Source: Burkholderia glumae LMG 2196 = ATCC 33617 (GTDB lineage: Bacteria > Pseudomonadota > Gammaproteobacteria > Burkholderiales > Burkholderiaceae). From it: DNA of 64,000 nucleotides. The stretch lies in contig NZ_CP009435.1 in the NCBI RefSeq assembly GCF_000960995.1, positions 1,798,001-1,862,000 on the forward strand. The letters run 5' to 3'. This document shows positions 33,418 to 44,100 of the stretch, in pieces. The stretch's first letter is position 1. The number at the start of each line of letters is the position of its first letter. The translations under genes were made by a program, and so were the position numbers. The notes beneath the pieces were generated by a model. The model worked only from the letters and a program-made list of their open reading frames with translations, had not been told where the DNA came from and did not search any database.

Positions 33418-34676
33418 GAGTGCAGACTCTGGCGGATGTAGTAGAAGTTGACCGAGGCGGCCGCGAGGTAGCCGGCGGCGAGGCCGACCAGCGCGCCGTA
33501 CAGGCCGAGCGCCGGGATCGCGAAGGTGTTGGCGAGAGCCGCCACGGCCAGCGCGAGCAGCCATTTCGCGAGCAGCACGAATTTCGCCTGGTATTTGAGC
33601 ACCACCAGGTTGCCGATCGCCTCGATCCCGGCCGGCACCGAGAGCCAGACGGCCCAGCGGAAGATCGATGCCGATTGCGCGAAGCCCGGCCCGAACACGC
33701 GGCCGATGATGAAGGGCGCGAGCAGGTCGAGCACCGCCGCGCCGGCCACCATCAGCGCGCTGGTCATCGCCATTAGCCGCCAGACGTTGCGGCGCAGCCG
33801 CGCCGTCTCGCCCACGCGGTAGACGAAGGCGGGCGCGATGGTCTGGGCGAGCAGCAGCGCGAGCGTGATCCAGTTCTCGTTCAGTTGCTGCGCCGCCGCG
33901 TAGCGGCCCAGTTCGGCGAACGACACCTGGCGCTCGAGCATCAGCCGGTCGAGCTTCAGGAACAGGTACATGCAGACGAGTCCGAACCAGAACACCGTGC
34001 CCGCCGAGGCGAAATGGCGGAACAGGGGCGCCTCGACGCGCCAGCCGAGCCGGCCGCCGTGGCGGTGCCGGTAGTAGAGCATCAGCGCGAGCGCGATGGC
34101 GCCGGCCTCGAGCGCCCACAGCCAGCCGTAGCTGGCGGGCGCCGCGGAGGCGCGCACCAGCAGCCAGACCAGCACGGCCTTGCCGAGCGCGGCCGCCATG
34201 CTGGCGATCAGCTGCGGCTTGCTGTAGGTCATGCTCTGCAGCCAGGCGTTGACCACGCCCACGAACGGCTCGCGCAGCACCATCGTCACCGCGAGTCCGG
34301 CCAGCATCGCGCCGACGAGCGGATCGACCCAGTGCGCGGCGATGCCTGCCCAGGTCAGCGCGAGCGCGGCGGCCGACACCGAGATGCGCAGCGCGAACGC
34401 GCTGCCGAGCACGGCGCCGAGCTGCTCGGCCGGACGCTGGACGATGGTCGGCACCAGGATCTCGGCGCCGCACACCCAGGTCAGCGGCGCCAGCACCAGC
34501 AGCAGCGTGTTCGCGTACTGCCACTTGCCGAACGTCTCGGGGCCGAGCGCGCGCGCGAGCAGGCCGCTGATCACGATCGCCACGCCGATCTGCGTGAGGC
34601 GCTCGAGGCCGAGCCAAACCAGGTTCGCGGCGGCGCGAGCGACATCGGGGTTGGCGATGCGCGAAAGCTTCAGCAT
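33414..34676 (-). CDS. Wzx-like polysaccharide flippase (MATE/MOP superfamily)
   Basis: A 420-residue polytopic protein with about twelve hydrophobic helices. It begins ARAAANLVWLGLERLTQIGVAIV with the LLARALGPETFGKWQYANT motif typical of Wzx/RfbX flippases. Such proteins move undecaprenyl-linked oligosaccharides across the inner membrane. The ATG at 34676 is preferred; an upstream start at 34730 would add 18 residues without family support. First gene of the minus-strand unit flippase-GT2-GT4-galE-WecA-like. No Wzy polymerase or Wzz regulator is seen near it. Confidence 0.87.
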   Translation of the reverse strand: MLKLSRIANPDVARAAANLVWLGLERLTQIGVAIVISGLLARALGPETFGKWQYANTLLLVLAPLTWVCGAEILVPTIVQRPAEQLGAVLGSAFALRISVSAAALALTWAGIAAHWVDPLVGAMLAGLAVTMVLREPFVGVVNAWLQSMTYSKPQLIASMAAALGKAVLVWLLVRASAAPASYGWLWALEAGAIALALMLYYRHRHGGRLGWRVEAPLFRHFASAGTVFWFGLVCMYLFLKLDRLMLERQVSFAELGRYAAAQQLNENWITLALLLAQTIAPAFVYRVGETARLRRNVWRLMAMTSALMVAGAAVLDLLAPFIIGRVFGPGFAQSASIFRWAVWLSVPAGIEAIGNLVVLKYQAKFVLLAKWLLALAVAALANTFAIPALGLYGALVGLAAGYLAAASVNFYYIRQSLHS

Positions 34677-34927
34677 GAAAAAAATCGGAAGAAAATGGGT
34701 ACGTGGCCGCGTCCGGCCGGTGCCGCCCAATTTCTAATTTGCTGCGCTGAAACATCCACGCATTAGAATGGGCGGCTCGCGGACACGGTCGGCGACCGGT
34801 CCGGTCGAAACAATCGATTATAAGTTGTTCGGGTTCGAACCCGACATCGGCGGGGTGCCGGCCGGCAGCGTATCGCCGCGGCGCGCGGGATTGCCACCTT
34901 TTTCCATGCACGACAGAGAGTGAATCG

Positions 34928-36322
34928 ATGATTTCCCAATCCATCTTCAAGGCATACGACATTCGCGGTGTGATCGGCAAGACGCTCGATGCCGAGACGG
35001 CCCGCTCGATCGGTCGGGCATTCGGCAGCGAGGTGCGCGCCCAGGGCGGCGACGCCGTGGTGGTGGCGCGCGACGGCCGGCTGTCCGGGCCGGAGCTGAT
35101 CGGCGCGCTCGCCGACGGGCTGCGCGCGGCGGGCGTCGACGTGGTCGACGTCGGCATGGTGCCGACCCCGGTGGGTTATTTCGCCGCCAGCGTGCCGCTG
35201 CCGCTCGCGGCCGGCGAGCGCCGCGTCGATTCGTGCATCGTCGTGACCGGCAGCCACAACCCGCCCGACTACAACGGCTTCAAGATGGTGCTGCGCGGCG
35301 CGGCGATCTACGGCGAGCAGATCCAGGCGCTGTATCGCCGCATCGTGGCGGGAGACTTCGCCGAGGGCAGCGGCAGCTACGAGCGGCACGACGTGGCCGA
35401 GGCCTACCTGCAGCGCATCGTCGGCGACATCAAGCTGGCGCGGCCGATCAAGATCGTGGTCGACACCGGCAACGGCGTGGCGGGCGAACTCGCGCCGCGC
35501 CTGTTCAAGGCGCTCGGCTGCGAACTCGTCGAGCTGTTCACCGAGATCGACGGCAACTTCCCGAACCACCATCCGGACCCGGCGCACCCCGAGAACCTGC
35601 AGGACGTGATCCGCGCGCTGAAGCAGACCGATGCCGAGATCGGCTTCGCGTTCGACGGCGACGGCGACCGGCTCGGGGTGGTCACCAAGGACGGCCAGAT
35701 CATCTATCCGGACCGCCAGATGATGCTGTTCGCCGAGGAAGTGCTGTCGCGCAACCCGGGCGCGCAGATCATCTACGACGTCAAATGCACGCGCAACCTG
35801 GCGCAGTGGATTCGCGACAAGGGCGGCGAGCCGCTGATGTGGAAGACCGGCCACTCGCTCGTGAAGGCCAAGCTGCGCGAGACCGGCGCGCCGCTCGCCG
35901 GCGAGATGAGCGGCCACGTGTTCTTCAAGGATCGCTGGTACGGCTTCGACGACGGCCTCTACACGGGCGCGCGCCTGCTCGAGATCCTCGCGCGCGTGGC
36001 CGACCCGAGCGCGCTGCTCAACGGCCTGCCGAACGCCGAATCGACGCCGGAGCTGCAGCTCAAGCTCGAGGAAGGCGAGAACGTCGCCCTGATCGAGGCG
36101 CTGCGCGCGAACGCGAAGTTCGACGGGGCCGACGAGGTGGTCACGATCGACGGGCTGCGCGTCGAGTATCCGGACGGCTTCGGTCTGGCCCGCTCGTCGA
36201 ACACCACGCCGGTGGTGGTGCTGCGCTTCGAGGCGAACACGGCCGAGGCGCTCGCGCGCATTCAGGACGACTTCCGCCGCGCGCTGACGGCCGCCAAGCC
36301 CGACGCCAAGCTGCCGTTCTGA
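34928..36322 (+). CDS. manB: Phosphomannomutase/phosphoglucomutase
   Basis: A 464-residue alpha-phosphohexomutase that interconverts hexose 6- and 1-phosphates, supplying GDP-mannose or glucose 1-phosphate for LPS and polysaccharide. It shows IFKAYDIRG at the N-terminus, the phosphoserine loop VVTGSHNPPDYNGFK (about residues 104-118), the metal loop FDGDGDRLG (about 243-251) and the sugar loop GEMSGHVFF (about 325). Length and layout match AlgC. It is divergent from the flippase across 251 bases and heads the core block with waaC, kdoO and waaA. Confidence 0.93.
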   Translation: MISQSIFKAYDIRGVIGKTLDAETARSIGRAFGSEVRAQGGDAVVVARDGRLSGPELIGALADGLRAAGVDVVDVGMVPTPVGYFAASVPLPLAAGERRVDSCIVVTGSHNPPDYNGFKMVLRGAAIYGEQIQALYRRIVAGDFAEGSGSYERHDVAEAYLQRIVGDIKLARPIKIVVDTGNGVAGELAPRLFKALGCELVELFTEIDGNFPNHHPDPAHPENLQDVIRALKQTDAEIGFAFDGDGDRLGVVTKDGQIIYPDRQMMLFAEEVLSRNPGAQIIYDVKCTRNLAQWIRDKGGEPLMWKTGHSLVKAKLRETGAPLAGEMSGHVFFKDRWYGFDDGLYTGARLLEILARVADPSALLNGLPNAESTPELQLKLEEGENVALIEALRANAKFDGADEVVTIDGLRVEYPDGFGLARSSNTTPVVVLRFEANTAEALARIQDDFRRALTAAKPDAKLPF

Positions 36323-36486
36323 CGCGGCGCACCCGCGCCGGCGCGCCGCTGGCCGCGCCGGTGCCGCGCTCGCGCGGCGCTTGCCGTGGTGCGCGGCCCG
36401 GCCGCCCGGGCCCTTGCTTGCTGCTTCGGGCCCCGCCGTCGATCCCCCCGCCCGGCGCAGGCCGCCTGCGCCGTGTCCCGCCTGCC

Positions 36487-36533
36487 CGGGACAAAATCCG
36501 GGACAAAGCCGGCCGACGCGATAAAATCGCGTC
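36487..36533 (+). promoter_or_regulatory. Direct repeat and hairpin with -10-like core upstream of waaC
   Basis: In the 247-base gap between manB and waaC there are two copies of CCGGGACAAA (36487-36496 and 36499-36508), then a perfect 8-bp inverted repeat GACGCGAT (36515-36522) and ATCGCGTC (36526-36533) with a 3-base loop, followed by TTTC. The loop and its flanks form TAAAAT (36522-36527), a possible -10 for waaC. The hairpin could alternatively be a weak terminator for manB. Which role applies cannot be told from sequence. Confidence 0.4.
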
Positions 36534-36569
36534 TTTCGGTCCGTACCGGCCTCTCGCCGTTTCTTCAGT

Positions 36570-37565
36570 GTGCAAAAAATTCTGATCGTGCGCGTGTCGT
36601 CGCTCGGCGACGTCGTCCACAACATGCCGGTCATCGCCGACATTCGCCGGCGCTATCCGGACGCGCAGATCGACTGGCTGGTCGAGGAAGGCTTCGTCGA
36701 TCTGGTCAAGCTCGTGCGCGGCGTGCGCGAGGTGCTGCCGTTCTCGCTGCGGCGCTGGCGCAAGTCGCTCGGCAGCGTGCGCACCTGGCGCGAGATCGCC
36801 GCGTTCCGCCGGCGCATCGCGAAAGAGCACTACGACCTCGTGATCGACTGCCAGGGGCTGATCAAGAGCGCGTGGGTGGCGAGCTGGGCGCGCGGGCCGC
36901 TCGTCGGGCTCGGCAACCGCACCGACGGCGCCGGCTACGAGTGGCCGGTGCGCTTCTTCTACCGCCGCCGCGTGCCGATCGCGCCGCGCACGCATGTGGT
37001 CGAGCGCACGCGCGAGCTGGTGGCCGCGGCGCTCGGCGTCCCGCCGCCGGCGCCCACCGACGATCTCGATTTCGGTCTTGATACGCATCAGGCGGCGCGT
37101 GCGCTCGCCTCGTTGCAGCTCAATCTTCCAGTACCCTACGTCGTGTTCGTTCATGCGACTTCGCGCGCCGACAAGCAGTGGCCCGACGCCGCCTGGATCG
37201 AGCTCGGCCAGGCGCTCGTGCGGCGCGGCGCGTCGCTGGTGCTGCCGTGGGGCAGCGACGCGGAGCGCGCCACGAGCGAACGGCTCGCGAAGGAGTTCGG
37301 CGCGGCCGCGATCGTGCCGCCGAAGCTGTCGCTGCCGGCCGTGGTCGGGCTGATCGACGGCGCGGCGGCCACCGTCGGCGTCGATACGGGGCTCGTCCAC
37401 ATCGCGGCGGCGCTCAAGCGGCCCACCGTCGAACTGTACAATTTCGCGACCGCCTGGCGCACGGGGGGCTACTGGTCGCCGAACGTCGTCAATCTCGGTA
37501 CGGCCGGCGCGCCGCCCTCGCTGTCCCAGGTGAAGGGCGCGCTCGCGTCGTTCGGTCTCCTGTAA
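36570..37565 (+). CDS. waaC: LPS heptosyltransferase I
   Basis: Adds the first L-glycero-D-manno-heptose to Kdo of the LPS inner core, at the cytoplasmic face. The 331-residue GT9 protein starts KILIVRVSSLGDVVHNMPV, has IDCQGLIKSAWVA, HATSRADKQWPDAAWIEL and the C-terminal GVDTGLVHIAAALKRP, all family signatures. The start is a GTG at 36570; no ATG fits. kdoO follows after ten bases. Confidence 0.95.
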   Translation: MQKILIVRVSSLGDVVHNMPVIADIRRRYPDAQIDWLVEEGFVDLVKLVRGVREVLPFSLRRWRKSLGSVRTWREIAAFRRRIAKEHYDLVIDCQGLIKSAWVASWARGPLVGLGNRTDGAGYEWPVRFFYRRRVPIAPRTHVVERTRELVAAALGVPPPAPTDDLDFGLDTHQAARALASLQLNLPVPYVVFVHATSRADKQWPDAAWIELGQALVRRGASLVLPWGSDAERATSERLAKEFGAAAIVPPKLSLPAVVGLIDGAAATVGVDTGLVHIAAALKRPTVELYNFATAWRTGGYWSPNVVNLGTAGAPPSLSQVKGALASFGLL

Positions 37566-37575
37566 CAATGGGCTC

Positions 37576-38460
37576 ATGAGCGAATCCCAGATCCTCGAAA
37601 TCGCATCGGCCGACTGGCGCGGCGAGCAACTGGCGGTGCCGCGCGAGCAGTTGCTGGCCGCGCTCGAGACTGGCCGCGTGCTGTATTTCCCGAAGCTGCG
37701 CTTCGCGATCGACGGCGGCGAGCAAGCGCTGCTCGATCCGGCACTGGCCGACCCGAAGCGCAAGAACATCAGCCTCGCCCCCGACGGCAGCGCGGTGGCC
37801 GGCGTGCAGGGCGACGCGGTCACGCAGTCGGCCGTGCGCGCGCTGGTGGCGCGCTTCAAGCAGCAGGCCGGCACGCTGGTGGACGGCCTTTTCCCCGAGT
37901 ATCGCGGCAAGCTGCGCATGGCACCGACCAGCCTGCGCCTGTGCCAGGTCGAGACGCGCGCCACCTCGTGGCGCAAGGACGACAGCCGGCTGCACGTGGA
38001 TGCGTTTCCGTCGCGGCCGAACTATGGCGAGCGGATCCTGCGCGTGTTCGCCAACGTCAACCCGGCCGGCGTGCCGCGCGTGTGGCGCGTGGGCGAGCCG
38101 TTCGAGGATGTCGCCAGACGCTTCCTGCCCGGTATCCGCCCGCAGTGGCCGGGGTCGGCCCGGCTGCTCGAGCTGCTGCACGTGACCAAGTCGCGGCGCA
38201 GCGCCTACGACCACCTGATGCTGCGTCTGCACGACGCGATGAAGGCCGACCTCGACTATCAGCGCACCAGCCCGCAGCAGACCATGCCGTTCCCGTCCGG
38301 CTGCGTCTGGATCTGTTTCTCGGACCAAACCTCGCACGCGGTGATGTCGGGCCAGTTCATGATGGAGCAGACCTTCTTCCTGCCTGTCGAGGCGATGGTG
38401 CGGCCCGAATGCGCGCCGCTCGGCATCCTCGAACGCCTGCAGCAGCGCGCGCTCGTCTGA
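37576..38460 (+). CDS. kdoO: Kdo 3-hydroxylase (Fe(II)/2-oxoglutarate dioxygenase)
   Basis: A 294-residue protein of the KdoO family, which converts the inner-core Kdo to its 3-hydroxylated form Ko, a feature of Burkholderia LPS. The metal-binding H-x-D lies in SRLHVDAFPSRPNYG (about residue 140), and a distal His in DQTSHAVMSGQ (about 255) completes a facial triad; this assignment of the third ligand is mine. Ten bases after waaC and about 40 before waaA, so it sits exactly in the inner-core block. Confidence 0.88.
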   Translation: MSESQILEIASADWRGEQLAVPREQLLAALETGRVLYFPKLRFAIDGGEQALLDPALADPKRKNISLAPDGSAVAGVQGDAVTQSAVRALVARFKQQAGTLVDGLFPEYRGKLRMAPTSLRLCQVETRATSWRKDDSRLHVDAFPSRPNYGERILRVFANVNPAGVPRVWRVGEPFEDVARRFLPGIRPQWPGSARLLELLHVTKSRRSAYDHLMLRLHDAMKADLDYQRTSPQQTMPFPSGCVWICFSDQTSHAVMSGQFMMEQTFFLPVEAMVRPECAPLGILERLQQRALV

Positions 38461-38500
38461 GCGCGGCAAACCGAATGGAAATCACGATGATGATGGCGTC

Positions 38501-39892
38501 ATGTTGAGAGCGGTGTATCGCGCGCTTTGGTGGATCGTCGCGCCCGCCGCGGTAGTGCGCCTGTTCTGGCGGTCGCGCCGCGAGCGCGGCTATCGCGAGC
38601 ATATCGGCGAGCGCTTCGGCCATCTCGCGCCGGCCATGCGCGCCGCGCGTGGCCCCGACGACAGCGCGCCGCTGATCTGGGTCCACGCGGTGTCGGTGGG
38701 CGAAACGCGCGCCGCGCAACCGCTGATCAAGGCGCTGCTGGCCGCGCGGCCCGACGCGAAGCTGCTCCTCACGCACATGACGCCGAGCGGGCGCGCGACC
38801 GGCGAGCAGCTGTTCGGCGCGCGCGTGCTGCGCGCCTATCTGCCCTACGACATGCCGCATCTGGTGCGCCGTTTCCTGCGCGCCTGGCGTCCCACGCTCG
38901 GGCTCGTGATGGAGACCGAGGTCTGGCCGACGCTGATCGACGAATGCCGGCGCGCCGCGGTGCCGCTGGTGCTGACCAACGCGCGCATGTCGGCGCGCTC
39001 GTTCCGGCGCGCCGCGCGGTTCGGGCCGGCCGCGCGCGAGGTGTTCGGCGGCTTCTCGCGCGTGCTCGCGCAGAGCCCTGCCGATGCCGAGCGGCTGATG
39101 GCGCTCGGCGCGCGCAACGTGGTGGTGCTCGGCAACCTGAAGTTCGACATGAGCACACCGCCCGAGCTGGTTGCGCGCGGTCGCGCATGGCGCGAGGCGA
39201 TCGGCCGCCGGCCCGTGTGGGTGGCGGCCAGCACGCGCGAGGGCGAGGAGGCGCTGGTGCTGCGCGCGTTCGCGGCGCTGAAGACGCCCGGCGCGCTGCT
39301 GATCCTGGTGCCGCGCCATCCGCAGCGCTTCGACGAGGTGGCCGCGCTGGCCGGGCGCGAGGGGCTCGCGCTCGCACGGCGCTCGACGCACTGGGCGCCC
39401 GGCGCGGCCGCGGCCGCCGGCCTCACGGCCGCGCCGCTCGATGCCGGCGTCGCGGTGTTGCTGGGCGATTCGATGGGTGAGCTGGGCGCCTACTACGCGG
39501 CTGCCGACGCGGCCTTCATCGGCGGCAGCCTGCTGCCGCTCGGCGGCCAGAACCTGATCGAGGCCTGCGCGGTGGGCGTGCCGGTGTTGATCGGGCCGCA
39601 CATGTTCAACTTCACGCAGGCCACCGCCGACGCGGTGGCGGCTGGCGCCGCCGCGCAGGTGCGCGATCCGGCCGAACTGGCCACGGCGCTCGACGCGCTG
39701 TTCGCCGATCCGGCGCGGCGCACCGCGATGGGCGCGGCCGGCGCCGCGTTCGCGGCGCGCCATCGCGGCGCGACCGCCCGCACCGTCGACGTGCTGACCG
39801 CGCTGCTGCCGCCACCGGGCGCGGCCGCGCGCGGCGGCGAGGGCGCAGGCGAGCACGACGCGAGCGACGGCGGCGAGCCCGAGCCGGCTTGA
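38501..39892 (+). CDS. waaA: Kdo transferase WaaA
   Basis: Transfers Kdo residues from CMP-Kdo to lipid IVA at the inner membrane. The 463-residue GT30 protein has one N-terminal membrane anchor (YRALWWIVAPAAVVRLFW), the HAVSVGETRAAQPL block with the catalytic Glu, LMETEVWPTLIDEC and the C-terminal FIGGSLLPLGGQNLIEA. The C-terminus carries an additional Gly/Glu/Ala-rich tail of about 30 residues. It is the last gene of the core block and convergent with ureG; no T-rich hairpin is obvious in the 82 bases between. Confidence 0.95.
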   Translation: MLRAVYRALWWIVAPAAVVRLFWRSRRERGYREHIGERFGHLAPAMRAARGPDDSAPLIWVHAVSVGETRAAQPLIKALLAARPDAKLLLTHMTPSGRATGEQLFGARVLRAYLPYDMPHLVRRFLRAWRPTLGLVMETEVWPTLIDECRRAAVPLVLTNARMSARSFRRAARFGPAAREVFGGFSRVLAQSPADAERLMALGARNVVVLGNLKFDMSTPPELVARGRAWREAIGRRPVWVAASTREGEEALVLRAFAALKTPGALLILVPRHPQRFDEVAALAGREGLALARRSTHWAPGAAAAAGLTAAPLDAGVAVLLGDSMGELGAYYAAADAAFIGGSLLPLGGQNLIEACAVGVPVLIGPHMFNFTQATADAVAAGAAAQVRDPAELATALDALFADPARRTAMGAAGAAFAARHRGATARTVDVLTALLPPPGAAARGGEGAGEHDASDGGEPEPA

Positions 39893-39974
39893 GCCCGGAA
39901 CCCGCGGCGCGGCCTCGGCCGCCGGCCGCCGCGCGTGCCCGGCTTGCTTGGCGGGCCAGGCAGGGCCGGCACCG

Positions 39975-40619
39975 TCAGGCCGCCAGCAATCCCTTCTTCT
40001 CGATGAACGCGACCACCTCGGCCACGCCGTCGAGCGCCTTCAGGTTGGTCATCACATAGGGCCGCTCGCCGCGCATCCTGCGCGTGTCGGAGGCCATCAC
40101 GTCGAGGTTCGCGCCGACCAGCGGCGCGAGGTCGGTCTTGTTGATGACGAGCAGGTCCGACTTGGTGATGCCCGGGCCGCCCTTGCGCGGGATCTTCTCG
40201 CCGCCGGCCACGTCGATCACGTAGATGGTCAGGTCCGACAGCTCGGGGCTGAAGGTGGCCGCGAGGTTGTCGCCGCCCGACTCGATGAAGACGATGTCGG
40301 CGTCGGGAAAGCGCCCCAGCATGCGGTCGACGGCCTCGAGATTGATCGACGCGTCCTCGCGGATCGCCGTGTGCGGGCAGCCGCCCGTCTCGACGCCCAT
40401 GATGCGCGCCTCGGGCAGCGCGCCGGCCACCGTCAGCAGGCGCTGGTCTTCCTTGGTGTAGATGTCGTTGGTGATCGCGACGAGGTCGTAGCGTTCTCGC
40501 ATCGCCTTGCAGAGCATTTCGAGCAGGGTGGTCTTGCCGGAGCCGACCGGGCCGCCGATGCCCACGCGCAGCGGCGGCAGCTTCTTGGTGCGGCGGGATG
40601 AGGAGGAAGAGGGAGTCAT
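39975..40619 (-). CDS. ureG: Urease accessory GTPase UreG
   Basis: SIMIBI-class GTPase that drives nickel insertion into urease with UreD, UreF and UreE. The 214-residue protein has the P-loop GGPVGSGKTTLLEML (about 22-36), the nickel-binding GVETGGCPHTAIRED with Cys-Pro-His, FIESGGDNLAATF and the guanine-specificity motif VINKTDL. The ATG at 40619 follows ureF by 11 bases. The long open frame continuing upstream lies in ureF. It is the last gene of the ureDABCEFG order. Confidence 0.97.
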   Translation of the reverse strand: MTPSSSSSRRTKKLPPLRVGIGGPVGSGKTTLLEMLCKAMRERYDLVAITNDIYTKEDQRLLTVAGALPEARIMGVETGGCPHTAIREDASINLEAVDRMLGRFPDADIVFIESGGDNLAATFSPELSDLTIYVIDVAGGEKIPRKGGPGITKSDLLVINKTDLAPLVGANLDVMASDTRRMRGERPYVMTNLKALDGVAEVVAFIEKKGLLAA

Positions 40620-40630
40620 GGGGGCAGCGT

Positions 40631-41311
40631 TCAGGAGCGGAACAGTCGGGAGTACTGGGTTTCGTGCCGCGCCGACAGGATGCCGAGCAGCGGCGCGAAG
40701 GTATTGATCGCCTCGGGCGGCGTGGCGAGCGCGCGGCTCACCGCGGCGGCGATCGTGCCGCGCAGCGAGACGAGGATCTTCTGGCCGGCGAGCTGGCCGA
40801 GCGGCACCGCCTTCAGCGCGGCGGCGGCCTGATTCTCCACCCAGCCGAACGCGTAGGCGGCGAGCGCGGCCTCGGGTGCCGCGTCGTGCGCGGCCGCCGC
40901 GAACGCGTAGGCGGTGGGCAGCGCGACCGGCCGCAGCGCGGCGAGCGTGGCGCGGCGGCCGGCGTCGCTCCATTCGAGCGCGCCGCACAGCTGCGCGAGC
41001 GACCAGCCCATCTGCTCGGTCTCGCGGCGCAGCTCGGCCGATTCGCGGCTCGCGACGAACTCGGCGTTGGCCTCGGCGAGCGCGGCCGCGTCGTGGCGGC
41101 GCCAGCGCTCGAGCTGATGGGCGAGCAACGGCAGCTCGCCCGCCGCGAGCACGTCGGCCAGGCCGCTCGCGATCCAGTCGCGCGCGCTGTCGGCGTCGTG
41201 GATCAGGTTCGCGTCGAGCGCGGCCTCGAAGCCCTGCGAATAGCTGAACGCGCCGATCGGCAGCGCCGGCGAGGCCAGATGCAGCAGCGCGACGAGCTCA
41301 GCCGTGTCCAT
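40631..41311 (-). CDS. ureF: Urease accessory protein UreF
   Basis: All-helical 226-residue protein that binds UreD and gates UreG GTPase activity during urease activation. LHLASPALPIGAFSYSQGFEAA at residues 10-31 is the family hallmark, with EMGWSLAQL-like and FGWVENQAAAALKAVPLGQ further on. The ATG at 41311 lies within the end of ureE (14-base overlap), so the pair is probably coupled. A longer frame upstream reads through the His-rich end of ureE and is not coding. Confidence 0.96.
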   Translation of the reverse strand: MDTAELVALLHLASPALPIGAFSYSQGFEAALDANLIHDADSARDWIASGLADVLAAGELPLLAHQLERWRRHDAAALAEANAEFVASRESAELRRETEQMGWSLAQLCGALEWSDAGRRATLAALRPVALPTAYAFAAAAHDAAPEAALAAYAFGWVENQAAAALKAVPLGQLAGQKILVSLRGTIAAAVSRALATPPEAINTFAPLLGILSARHETQYSRLFRS

Positions 41312-42011
41312 GGCCGTGCCGGTGCGTGCAGGCGGGGCCGTGGCGATGGCCGCCGGCGCCGGCCGGGTCCTGCCCGGCTGCGGGATCGTGCGCGTGGTCG
41401 CGCGGGTGATCGTGGCCGCAGGCGTGACCATCGTGTGAATGCGGGTGGTCGTGGGCGTGCGGGTGGCCGTGGCCGCCGTGCGAATGCGCGTGCCCGTGAT
41501 GCTCGCCATACACCTGCTGCGCGAGCGCGTAGTCCTCGGCGAAGGTGGCGTCGTGGCCGTGCCGGTGGCCGCCGCCATAGGCGCCCGCCTCGGGCTGGAA
41601 CGGCGCCTCGACGCGTTCGACGCGCGCGCCGAGCCGGGTCAGCATGTCGGCCAGCACCGGATCGTATTCGAGCTTGAGCGTGTGCGTGCCGATCTCGACC
41701 GGCGTGTGGCGGTTGCCGAGGTGGTAGGCGGCGCGCGTGAGGGTCAGCGCGTCGGGCGCGCGCACCAGCAGCACCGCCTCGGCGGCGGCGACGATCCGCA
41801 CCAGGCCGCCGTCGTCGGCCACCAGCACGTCGCCGTCGGCGAGCACGGTGCCGCGCGGCAGCACCACGCCGAGCTCCTCGCCCGAGTCGAGGGTGGCCGC
41901 GAAGCGGCTCCTGCAGCGTGCGTCGTAGGCGAGCGTGAGGGTGGGCGCGCGCGCCACCAGCGACGCGGCGAGCCTGACGGGGGGGGCGATGCGTTTGTCG
42001 AGCGTGCGCAT
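41298..42011 (-). CDS. ureE: Urease accessory metallochaperone UreE with long His-rich tail
   Basis: Nickel chaperone of 237 residues. Residues 1-145 hold the usual two domains, including ALTLTRAAYHLGNRHTPVEI with the metal-binding His. The last 92 residues contain about 26 histidines in runs such as HGHAHSHGGHGHPHAHDHPH plus two Cys-containing steps. The tail is longer than in many UreE proteins (Klebsiella UreE has about ten of its last fifteen residues as His) and should bind several Ni ions. It follows ureC by seven bases and overlaps ureF. Confidence 0.96.
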   Translation of the reverse strand: MRTLDKRIAPPVRLAASLVARAPTLTLAYDARCRSRFAATLDSGEELGVVLPRGTVLADGDVLVADDGGLVRIVAAAEAVLLVRAPDALTLTRAAYHLGNRHTPVEIGTHTLKLEYDPVLADMLTRLGARVERVEAPFQPEAGAYGGGHRHGHDATFAEDYALAQQVYGEHHGHAHSHGGHGHPHAHDHPHSHDGHACGHDHPRDHAHDPAAGQDPAGAGGHRHGPACTHRHGHGHG

Positions 42012-42018
42012 GGAGTGG

Positions 42019-43725
<1,707 letters not shown>

Positions 43726-43787
43726 GGTGTGGAATCCCCGGGGCGCCGGCGGGCGCCCTGTGCGCAACGAATGGAGGCGGCGGGCGC

Positions 43788-44093
43788 TCAGAGCGCGCCC
43801 ATCACCTTGCCCTGGAAGCCGTAGACGACGCGCGCGCCCGCCAGCGCGACCAGCTCGACGGTGCGCGTCTGGCCCGGCTCGAAACGCACCGCGGTGCCCG
43901 AGGCGATGTTGAGCCGGTAGCCGCGCGCGGCCGCGCGATCGAACGACAGCGCATCGTTGACTTCGTGGAAGTGGTAGTGCGAGCCGACCTGCACCGGCCG
44001 GTCGCCGGTGTTGGCCACCGTCAGCACGACGGTGGCGCGGCCCGCGTTCAGTTCGTGTTCGCCGTCGTCGACGAGGATCTCACCGGGAATCAT
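43788..44093 (-). CDS. ureB: Urease subunit beta
   Basis: A 101-residue subunit with the conserved N-terminus MIPGEILVDDGEHELNAGR, then NTGDRPVQVGSHYHFHEVN and RFEPGQTRTVELVALAG, all typical. Separate ureA, ureB and ureC genes are the normal proteobacterial form. It starts seven bases after ureA. Confidence 0.98.
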   Translation of the reverse strand: MIPGEILVDDGEHELNAGRATVVLTVANTGDRPVQVGSHYHFHEVNDALSFDRAAARGYRLNIASGTAVRFEPGQTRTVELVALAGARVVYGFQGKVMGAL

Positions 44094-44100
44094 CGCGGCC

